From Apostichopus japonicus (lineage: Eukaryota > Echinodermata > Holothuroidea > Aspidochirotida > Stichopodidae), in assembly GCF_037975245.1 (NCBI RefSeq), contig NC_092572.1, positions 32,957,989-33,021,988 on the forward strand: a stretch of DNA of 64,000 bases, read 5' to 3'. The notes beneath the pieces are model-generated. The model saw nothing but the letters and a program-made list of their open reading frames with translations. It ran no database searches and had not been told where the DNA came from. Positions 55,688 through 64,000 of the stretch are shown in pieces. The position numbers and the translations under genes were made by a program. The first letter of the stretch is position 1, and every line of letters begins with the position of its first letter.

Positions 55688-57304
55688 GTAAGTTTCTGGT
55701 ATTAATAGGAACAATCAGTTAAGAACTTAAAATGTTTAATTAACGAGAATTTCTTTGTTGTTGTCAAAGAAATCCCTGTAACTCTAGAATAAGTGCTGAT
55801 GTATAAAATAGTCTGTAATCACAGTTGAAGCAGGCATACATATTTAATTCTTCACTCATTACTGGATTTCTGCTGATCAGTGAAGGTACTTCATCCTCAG
55901 TATTGCTATTATTATGTTAGCGTTCTTTGCACAGATGGTACTACAAGCCCTTTCCTTTCAATACATTTTACTAACTGCGCTATAATATATTTGTGTCTTT
56001 ATTGACCAGTCTTGGAGCAAACTATGGAGGCTGGCCTTAAAATAAACTTACTACAGGATCAATCAACTTTTGAAAACGTTATGACAGTACTAGGCTTTTG
56101 AGGCTGTTTTCTTATATCTAAATAGTGATATTTCCTTTTACCTCAGATTATTTGTGATTTTCCTATGAAATCCTCTTGTGTTCTCCTAGTATTAAGAACC
56201 AAATACTTAATTCTGAGAATTTTCTTCTGACAATCATGTGTGAGGAGCTGGGTCTATTTCCATTCTCATTCTACTGAGGTACTATTGAGCAGTTGGAATC
56301 ATGTTAGCCCTAACTGTCCATATTCATGCAGATATGTACATCAGGACATATGCACAGTTCAATCTGTGATTGATACTTTTTGCATTATTGTGACCACAAA
56401 CTTTAGTACATTGAGATAGTCAAATTATGCTGTGCAAAATAATTATAAATCCTTGGTTAGTAGGACTTGAATGTTATCCTAGCATAACGATAGGCTTACC
56501 AGTCTTTACAGTAAGATTCACAGTGGTAGCTAATGATAAGCTACTACAATCAGCATGTAGTAACTAGTGTTAATGTCAGTTTAAAGAAACAAATACTGAA
56601 GTAATGGTGTCAGTATATCTGCATGGTATCAATGACACAGTGGAACAACCACCCATGGAGCATGGGAACGGGTAAACCGCCAAAAAAGGTTTGCTCTATT
56701 AAAATAATTCACACATCATTGTCTTACTTCCCTACATGCATGATGTAGTTAACTTACTGTTAGTCATTCCTAAGAAAGTGGGTGATTTTGCCTATACTCT
56801 CATGTCAACTTTGCCCACTTCATAGTTATGTTCCAAATAATGAGGTTTTGTCACAGTAAGTGCTGAGTATTACATTTTCAAGTTTGTTAGCATTATGTAA
56901 AGAATTTTATGTTAAACTTGTAACAATCTTGCTTTGAACAACATCAGCAACAAACATCAATCCTCTGGGAGTAATTCTAATTTGAGTATTTGTAAATAAT
57001 TATGTGTAATAGTTTAGCTTGTAGACTTCTGTGTTAAGTTATTTCAGTGACAACAATACAAACTTGGGAACTGATTTATGCAAAAAAAGGATCAAAGTTC
57101 AATGCATATGAGGTTGTAAGATTTCAATATGAAATTATCAATTTTATAATATACACAGATATAATCACAGATATGTGATGTGTCCTCATACTACAAATAC
57201 TAGCAAAGAAAAAGACCATTAAGGAGACCACTCTTAACTGAAAGCAAGATTGTAATATATTCCTGCTGAATGTCCCTGAACTTCTCTGATTATTTATATT
57301 GCAG
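55688..57304. other. Intron before the ZU5 exon
   Basis: 1.6 kb of AT-rich sequence. No exon or repeat unit recognised. Confidence 0.7.
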
Positions 57305-57628
57305 ACAACTTACCTTCCAATCCACTGCAAATGGAGCTTTGGGTCAACAAGGATGGAGGAGTACTAGAGCTTCTAGATACCGGTGTCAGCTTAGAAATAC
57401 CTCCTGGTGCTCTGGAGAAGGATCAGTTGATTCAGATGAGAATTATTCCATATAATTTCCAGGGGGATTCTGATCTTTCATTCAGTAGTAATTCATCAGT
57501 TGTGGTTGAGCTCCTGCCTAGTCACCTGAAGCTACTGAAACCAGTAAAACTGACATTGCCTCACTGCTTGGTTCTCAAGAAAGGGTGTGAATGGAAAGCA
57601 AAGATATATAACAGCCATCATGAAGAAG
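57305..57628 (+). CDS. ZU5 domain exon
   Basis: A 324-bp exon with acceptor TTATATTGCAG (57,304) and donor GAAGAAG followed by GTATAT, phase 1 to phase 1. It holds a clear ZU5 N-terminal signature: GGVLELLDTGVSLEIPPGAL (from 57,355), continuing EKDQLIQMRIIP. Beta-strands SVVVELLPS and KPVKLTLPHCLVLKKGCEW follow. The LPHC-type strand is usual near the end of ZU5. Two adjacent His residues (model 1301-1302) lie about 30 residues before the HFS motif in the next exon, near where FIIND proteins place an assisting His. ZU5 occurs in UNC5, ankyrins, PIDD1 and the FIIND of NLRP1/CARD8. Confidence 0.92.
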
Positions 57629-57830
57629 GTATATTCAAGTGAACATGTCTCGCTTTAAATGTATGTTTAGTTATGATAGAACACAGCCTCTTACAGTGTT
57701 CCGTCATTGCATTTAATAGACTATTTCCTGCATAATACAATCTATCTGTCATATAAATGCAACCTATTAAAACTTTTTTATGATTATTAAGAAATGTAAA
57801 ATATCTTTCTGTTTCATCTGGATTCTACAG

Positions 57831-58054
57831 GCACCCAGCCTCTGTGGAGACCTCAGCCGGACACACCTTATGTACTAACTGAGCGAAATTGTGTGATCAA
57901 ATTAAAACATTTCAGCTGGGAGAAATTTGACATTGGTGATGAAATAGTTGAAGGCAAACGTATCGTGTTATATGCTGCTAAGGATCTGTCATCCTCTGAA
58001 AGCATAACACATATTCATGTTGGCTATTACTTGGAACTACCAGGGGGTGAAAAG
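57831..58054 (+). CDS. End of ZU5 with HFS autoproteolysis-type motif, start of UPA-like region
   Basis: A 224-bp exon with acceptor CTGGATTCTACAG (57,830) and donor GAAAAG followed by GTGAGG, phase 1 to phase 0. It encodes LTERNCVIKLKHFSWEKFDI and then EIVEGKRIVLYAAKDL and HIHVGYYLELPGGEK. The HFS tripeptide (57,908-57,916; model residues 1331-1333) lies at the ZU5/UPA boundary. PIDD1 self-cleaves between Phe and Ser of HFS motifs there, and NLRP1 and CARD8 cleave at an equivalent F-S bond. Cleavage would release the C-terminal part non-covalently bound. The cleavage prediction is inference by analogy, while the motif is read directly. Confidence 0.88.
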
Positions 58055-58239
58055 GTGAGGATCTTCACTGGTTGATATTGGCTGTCATTTGGATTCCTGG
58101 TCATAAAATGGTGGGGTTGTGTTGATATTTGCTATAATTTACAGTTATCAAGAAGTCAAGATGTGATTTTTGGTTACGATGCTGAAGGCTCAGTAACCTT
58201 TGCAATCATGCTGGTGTGTGTCAAGCTGAATGGGTGTCA

Positions 58240-59330
58240 TAATTGGTAGGTAGATGCCCTTGGGTGTGTGTATAGATGTGCTCTATTTTTTGTAATTTCA
58301 ACATCATGAATATTAATGAGTAGGCGGGGCTTAATATACAATTCTTAATATGTAAATATCTCTTCAATCGTATATCCTATTTAGTTCATTCGTGGTATGG
58401 TGATGTAACTGCATAGTAAGTACGTTTTCCTCTGCAACAATAACATTGTTTGCCTCATTCGATTTATGTTTGTGTGGGGCTTAATGGGAAATCATGGAAA
58501 ACGGCTTCTTAAACTCGATATCACAACAAACACAAGTAGAAGTTTTGTATAAAGATGCTCTATGATGAGTAGATGTGCCCCATTGTGTTTGCATCCTATC
58601 TCATGAATATTAATGGTTGGGCAGGGCCTGCCATAACATTTTTATAACAGTCAATATCTCTGCAACTATATGTCCGATTATGGTTATACTTGGCATAGTT
58701 ATGTAACTACATAATATGTACATGTTCTTTGCAACACTGATTTAACCTCATTCATATTTATGGTTGAGTGGTGCTTAATGGAAAATCGTAAAAAAAACAG
58801 CTGAAAATATGATATCTCGACAACCACAAGTTGAATCAAGGTGATACTCATGCCCCATGGTGAATAAATGTGCCCTACTGTTCTTGGTTCTCATCTCATG
58901 AATATTCATGATTGGGTGGGCTTTACATAAATTTGGTTCATACTGGTCTGTTGATACATAATAAGCACATTTTCATGAGGTCTCCAACTTTATGTCATTA
59001 ATATCCATCAAATTGTAAGCTGTGGCTTTTAAACACAAGACAAGAACCAAATGTTCCATGGTTTGCATCAGTGGCATATTAGGTTTGTCACACTACATTC
59101 AAACAATCAACCTTGCTGTTTTGTTGTGTGCATATCATGAATATTAATATGAACATGAAATTGTTCATAAGATATCTTTGAAATAGTACATCTAATTAGC
59201 TTTATACATGTCCTTGGTTAATATGATGTAAGTATTGATACTGTACATGCTTATTAGATCATAAACTTTGACCTCATTAAAATAAATGCATGTATCTGTT
59301 TTTGGTTACTTGCCTTTAGGCTGGGAAGAA
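58240..59330. repeat. About 300-bp degenerate tandem repeat with ATGAATATTAATG core
   Basis: The phrase TCATGAATATTAATG (or close) recurs near 58,303, 58,601, 58,895 and 59,131. It is followed in the first three units by a GGCGGGGCTTA-like stretch and in most units by 'TAAATATCTCTTCAAT' and 'GTATGGTGATGTAACT' phrases. Units are only partly alike, so it is old. Confidence 0.75.
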
Positions 59331-60130
59331 AAATTATGCAGTCACATTGGCGTGTGTGTATGTGACGCCTTGGCTTGTAAACATGATATCTCAAGATAGG
59401 TAACTTCTGTAGATTCTCATATAAGCCTCTCCATAATCAGTGCAAAAATTGTATTGTTTTGGGTGGAGATCAAAGGTTATTTTGCGTCAACAGAATGCAA
59501 ACAGTGAAATCTTAGAAACACAGTGACTCCAGAACCTGAACATCAAAGGAGTTCCTATTTACATGGTAGATTAGCATTATGTAGTGTAATGATTTTACAC
59601 AATTTGGTGTAAGCCAGAGTTCATTTAAGGTCACAAGGGGTCAAAACTTTGAAATCCTTGTAAACATGATATCTCCAGATAGGAAACTTAATTGGCTCTC
59701 CTATTTTGCATGTGGCTTTCCCATATCGATTGAAAGAACCTTTGTGTTTTTGTAGGTCAACGGTTTTTTGGGTTCATCAAAGATCACAATCTGTAAAGCC
59801 TTATAAAACAAACCTTGTAAACACAATATCCCAAGATAGGTTACATAACATAGCTTATATTTGGCATTTGTCTTTCTTATAGCGAGTACAAGAACCCTAT
59901 TATTGTGGATGGAGGTCAGAGGTCATTGGGGTCAGCAGAGGTCTAAATCTCAAAATATTAAAATGCTTTATCTGGAGAATTATACCTTAATAAATATTTA
60001 TATATGCAAGGTAGATTATCCAAATGATAAGTAAAACTCCTCCACCATGTTGTATCTAGGCAAAAGCTCATTGAAGGTTTGCAGAAGTCAAACCCCTTAG
60101 AAATCCCTAAAGGTCAGGTCTCAATGAAGA
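59330..60130. repeat. AGGTCA-rich dispersed repeat
   Basis: Several units of 'GTAAACATGATATCTCAAG' followed by GAGGTCA-type motifs. AGGTCAGAGGTCA (DR1 spacing) lies at 59,913-59,925, followed by GGGGTCAGCAGAGGTC. Confidence 0.72.
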
Positions 60131-61450
60131 TGTGAACGTTATGCTGATTTGACTTCCCTATATGTAGTAGAACCTCCTGCTGCTTTAGAAGGTCAAAGGT
60201 ACATGCAGTATGAACTTCAGCCAGGGTTAGCTTGCAACTTACCCATGTGCTGCATATGTAATGTATTTAAAAGGCAGGGTTATGGCTGGGAGGGGTTTCC
60301 CTCTGGTTATGCTAAGTCACTAAATAGACTTGTCAACATGATAACTGATACCTTTCTTTACATGTTGCTGCATTAGTCAATTGATAATTCTCTTCATGTT
60401 GGTGTGCAAAAGTTCCTGAATATTAACATGTATGGCTTACCACACTATGAATATGTTTTAGACATCAGAACCACTAAACATTTTATGTTGTCTGTTGTTT
60501 TTAGCTACACACATAACTGTGTGTGAGGTTATGGAGTTCCAGATGTCAAACTTTTTAAAAAATGTCAACGACTTTGTGTCTTACTCTATCTATTTGAAAT
60601 TTTGTGAGCTTTTGTGGGATTAAAGTTTTGTTTTTTGCTCATGTGTTGAAATAATTTAAGTCATAGTATGTTTAGTAGTTCCGCGAATAAATTGTTTATA
60701 GTATTTGCACACGACACCATTTTTTCTGTATCAATTTGATCATTGCCAGCCTTCTGTTGAGCTCAGTTAAAGTGATATACGTGGTATGTGTCGTATGACA
60801 TGATACGTCACTACTTTGTTCCAACTAACTGTTGACTGATATTGTTCCAAAGTGGAGGTTACTACTTCTATTAAGGGGTTCCGTTTTAGCATTCACCTTC
60901 ATAACTGAGCGCTGTAACTTTAATCGACTAAAGCAAGTGTGATATCACGTGACCAAGTCAATGGGCTGCTAGTGTGTGGTTTCTGTCACATACTTGTTAA
61001 CTCAATGGAAAATATTCCTTGGCTTACTGTGTAAAAGTAAGAAGATCGCTAAACCAATGTGTTTGCAAAGGACAAATCAAGAATGATCTCAACAAGATTT
61101 GTGTTTGTGGTTAGATAGTAGATACTTTGTTAGTATATACACATGTCCAGCTGAAACTCAGACAAAGTGAAAAGAATGCCGAATCAAGAATTAATACTAC
61201 TCCGAATGCACCATCCAGCCAAACACTCAGTTGTTTCAGGTAGTGTTTGAAGGTGGGCGAGTTACAAATCATGCTGGCACCTAAACTTAGGTGCCAAATA
61301 GGTTAATTCATTGAGACACTCATGTCCAAATGATAAATCTGGTGAGAACAATGCCTTTTGTTGCTCTTGTTCACATGTTGATATCTGTAGCACCTTGTGA
61401 GCTGTTTCTTCTACATCATTTTGCTTCCTTTTTCCCTTCTCTGTTTGAAG

Positions 61451-61591
61451 ATTGTCAGCATAAATGAAGTCTCTGTGTTGGTAAAACAGTCTGCAGTATT
61501 TTTTAAACAAGGAAAATTGCCCCTGACATGTCATTTTGTCAACATAGAGCCACCAGATTGGACCTATGGCTCTGAAGACAAAAACCCAAAG
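61451..61591 (+). CDS. Beta-rich exon after ZU5 (UPA-like)
   Basis: A 141-bp exon with acceptor TTCTCTGTTTGAAG (61,450) and donor CCAAAG followed by GTATGG, phase 0 on both sides. It encodes IVSINEVSVLVKQSAVFFKQ and then LPLTCHFVNIEPPDWTYGSE. Alternating hydrophobic residues suggest beta-strands. Its place right after ZU5 is that of a UPA domain in PIDD1, UNC5 and FIIND proteins, but I do not see a decisive UPA signature. A minus-strand ORF across it is a shadow. Confidence 0.75.
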
Positions 61592-63469
61592 GTATGGTGG
61601 ACTCTTATCTAACAAAAGTTATATATTTTAATTTTAAATATTTCGTCCATCATATTCATGAAGTGTAAATTATTAAACTTCACATAATTTAGACAGTTCA
61701 ATTAGCAATATATGAGTGTGAACTGCTCTTAACATCCAAAATAATGAAGAAAGGTAATATTAAAAATAAGTCATGTTAATTCAACTTTACATGTAACAAA
61801 ATAAGTTCATGTTAGTTTGCAAAATATCATTTAAATCTGGCAGAAGATGTTTATCAAGCAATATAGCTTGTGATGGTTTGAAAGGTACTTTGGGGTCAAA
61901 ACCCCAAAATCCTGAAAAGCATGATGTTTCAGACTAGAGATTGATGGCAAATATCATACTCACAGCCCTTGGTATAAGGTCAAATGTTAAAAACATAAAC
62001 ACCTGATTATCAAGAAAATTAACTTAAACTAAATTCTACAAATATAAGAAACTAAATGTGCACATGCACAATGAATTGGTGTTTTGGTACTATGCAACAA
62101 GTCCTAACTTTCTACAATAGGTCAAAGGTTATCTGAGGTGAACAGATCCCAAACCTGAAAACTTTATAACTGTAATATCTCAAGAAAGTAAATCTTGAAA
62201 GATGTCATATCATGTATGCAATTTGAGCAGAGCTGTGAGAACAACTTCCTTACATATATAGTGGAACTTAAATGTCCTTGTAAGAAAATAAGACGTTTTT
62301 CAAGTTTTTTTTTGCATGGTGGATTGCTTTAATGATGTTTGACAGGTCTGCAGTTAGCTAAAATAGGTGCTGAAAGCTGTATTAATATGTGTAAATATTC
62401 ACAATTGCTAACATTGGTGAATGCAGTTAGTGTGCACAGTAGCGCTAGTCCATTAGTTCTTTCAGAACAACAATTTGTAGGTTCCTTTACTAATAAAATT
62501 AGTCAAAACAAGTCAACCCCTTAACCAGTAAACACATGGACTTTCTCTTTCCAGATGAAACAGACATGGAATACTTTCTGCATGTAAAATATTCATATTT
62601 AATGGGCCAGAAATAATCAGTCCAGCCTCCTTCTAAAAGCTGACATATATCCCATGGTCAACACAGCTACTTAGACCTAGTTCTGATGAATATTTCTTCA
62701 GAGATGATCAATTCTTTTCAATAACATTTTTACACTCCTTGCTGGTTTCTTTCTAGCAAAAGAAGTAAAAATACCTCTTTACCTCCAAATTTTGATTTGC
62801 TCTGAATACAAGGGACGAGGTTTAAGGGCATCAAATCCCAAAGAAGTGAAAAGATATTATCTGCAACTGCAGATCTGACATTCAATATCGAAGGATTTTA
62901 AACAGCTTTTCTTCAGAAGTACAGTATGTCAATAATGTATACTGTGTACGATTCCCTTCCAAATCAGCTATTTGTCTGTTGGATTTTAGTTTTCCTACGA
63001 TGGTCAGTATATATCTACTGTGAGGATTTGTGATTCTTGTTAGTACTTATTGCCCATGAAACATCCTACCATTAGGTGAGTGTATCAAGCACTATATCAT
63101 AGGTGCACTAAATCAATCCTGCACTATATCATTTCTGTTAGTAATTACATGCATTTAACTATTGTGATTTAATTAAATTGTCATATAACATTGTCATTTA
63201 ACATTGTCATTTACATTTAACATTTACATTTAGGAATGTCATTGTTAAATGCATTTAACATAATGCATTTAACATAATCCAATTAACATTTTAACAATTT
63301 AATGCAATTTAACATAATGCAATGTAACATAATGCATTTAACATTGCCATTTACCTTGTCATTTACACTGTCATTTGATTACATTGCATTGAATTACTAA
63401 CAGTATTTACATTACATTCCTGTTAGTAATTACAAAAATAAAGTTAAAGACTCACCTTTATCATTTCAG
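61592..63469. other. Intron with AGGTCA-family fragment and simple repeat
   Basis: About 61,860-62,240 carries the AGGTCA family (for example AGGTCAAAGGTTATCTGAGG). About 63,170-63,380 is a simple repeat of CATTTAACAT-like words. No exon was found. Confidence 0.65.
63170..63420. repeat. Low-complexity CATTTAACATTGT-type repeat
   Basis: Short words ATTTAACATT, ATTGTCATTTA and ATAATGCATTTAAC are repeated irregularly. It lies about 50-300 bp before an exon acceptor. Confidence 0.85.
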
Positions 63470-63622
63470 GAAATAACTTTCAGAATGGCTGCCACCTCCA
63501 ACGGACTTTTCCGCACATTTGTGCTAAATATCAAGGAAGGTACACAGGAGAGGCACAAATGTACGTGTCACTTTGAGGCTGGGCAGGGAGCACACCTTGC
63601 GGACTTGACCTTTATTCTAAAG
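63470..63622 (+). CDS. Last visible exon of the NLR-like gene (UPA-like)
   Basis: A 153-bp exon with acceptor TTATCATTTCAG (63,469) and donor CTAAAG followed by GTATAG, phase 0 on both sides. It encodes EITFRMAATSNGLFRTFVLN, then IKEGTQERHKCTCHFEAG and QGAHLADLTFILK. It reads on directly from NPK of the previous exon. The alternating strand pattern and C-x-C-x-F element suggest the second half of a beta-sandwich, consistent with a UPA-like module. No stop codon is present, so the gene continues beyond 64,000. Confidence 0.8.
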
Positions 63623-64000
63623 GTATAGAATGTTTGGAATATTTTACTGTAACTAGTTTAACTGTAACATTCCTTGGCAAAATAGCTTCTTATGATAGAA
63701 AAATGTTTCTACTCATTTCATATGTCACATGTGTGTTTGTGGTATGGGAAATTTTCATAACTTTAAAGTCATGAATTATATGTATATGTAAGGGTGTTAG
63801 CGACTGAAAATAAATGTTTGTTCTTGATCAGAGAACTCTGGGTTTGGTGTGATGACCAAACACAGAACAAGACACATAAAAATGGAAAACTCAACTGGAT
63901 TGGATCAAAAGAAATTATAATTATGAATAACAAACAATATACAGCTGATCTGGGCCCAGTCAAAGAATTAAATAAAACAACTTAGAGTTGTGAGGTGCAC
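63623..64000. other. Start of the next intron, cut by window end
   Basis: AT-rich. The overlapping short ORFs on opposite strands (63,769-63,985) have no recognisable domain. Confidence 0.6.

Larger units (their letters stand above)
58055..61450. other. 3.4-kb repeat-filled intron
   Basis: Occupied by the ~300-bp degenerate tandem repeat and the AGGTCA-rich family listed separately. About 60,380-61,450 is plain AT-rich sequence. The ORF 60,149-60,376 lies in repeat-derived sequence and lacks splice support. Confidence 0.65.
32817..63622 (+). other. NLR-like gene locus (beta-propeller, DED, DED, NACHT, ZU5 with HFS site); 3' end outside window
   Basis: Thirteen coding exons join with consistent phase into about 1,477 codons and then continue beyond the window. 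By model residue: tentative start 1-11; propeller-like 11-271; DED-like 1, 272-361; DED-like 2, 361-461; NACHT and helical region 462-1050; linker 1050-1196; ZU5 about 1197-1304; HFS-bearing end of ZU5 and start of UPA-like region 1305-1379; further beta-rich exons 1380-1477. All introns are GT-AG. NACHT proteins are cytosolic ATP-driven oligomerising switches, and DEDs and ZU5-UPA modules couple such switches to caspase-type death signalling. The role in innate immunity or cell death is inferred from domains only. The propeller exon has phase 0 at its 3' end and could belong to an alternative isoform or a separate upstream gene. A death-fold domain downstream of 64,000 would be expected by analogy with PIDD1 and NLRP1. 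Confidence 0.75.

Noticed and set aside
60149-60376. 75-codon ORF in the intron after the HFS exon
   Set aside because: Overlaps AGGTCA-family repeat sequence and lacks splice support; skipping it keeps the reading frame.
61262-61615. 117-codon minus-strand ORF
   Set aside because: Antisense shadow of the exon at 61,451-61,591, which has good splice sites and phase.

Overview
The window looks like nuclear DNA from an AT-rich marine invertebrate. An invertebrate deuterostome such as an echinoderm (sea cucumber-like) is the best guess. The evidence is split genes with short GT-AG exons in long AT-rich introns, a NACHT/DED/ZU5 innate-immunity-type gene, a Penelope-like retroelement and many dispersed repeats. 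The species cannot be fixed from sequence reading alone.

Layout. (1) 1-24,570: one uninterrupted satellite array built on a 22-bp unit. It is already inside the array at base 1 and has higher-order repeats of about 4,741, 4,741 and 3,949 bp. The long ORFs here are repeat read-through, not genes. (2) 24,571-32,780: non-coding DNA with a 5'-truncated Penelope-like element (GIY-YIG endonuclease ORF, minus strand) between two long (TA)n tracts, a probable hAT-type MITE at 29,701-30,073 and several poly-G/poly-C runs. (3) about 32,780 to beyond the right edge: one large plus-strand gene. I assembled it from exons whose splice phases all agree.

The gene, in order: a tentative start exon (32,817), a beta-propeller-like exon (37,456-38,236), two death-effector-like exons (47,206-47,476 and 47,798-48,097), a NACHT ATPase exon (49,117-50,882), four linker exons, a ZU5 exon (57,305-57,628), an exon with an HFS motif like the autoproteolysis site of PIDD1/FIIND proteins (57,831-58,054), and two beta-rich exons that may form a UPA-like module (61,451-61,591 and 63,470-63,622). 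The visible model is about 1,477 codons and continues past 64,000. No leucine-rich repeats are seen.

Functional reading (inference): an NLR-like signalling ATPase in which the usual sensor and effector parts are replaced by a beta-propeller, tandem DEDs and a probably self-cleaving ZU5-UPA module. This is a layout reminiscent of NLRP1 and PIDD1. Its introns carry a 223-bp tandem repeat (38.3-40.7 kb), a dispersed repeat family full of AGGTCA half-sites, and a ~300-bp degenerate tandem repeat (58.2-59.3 kb).
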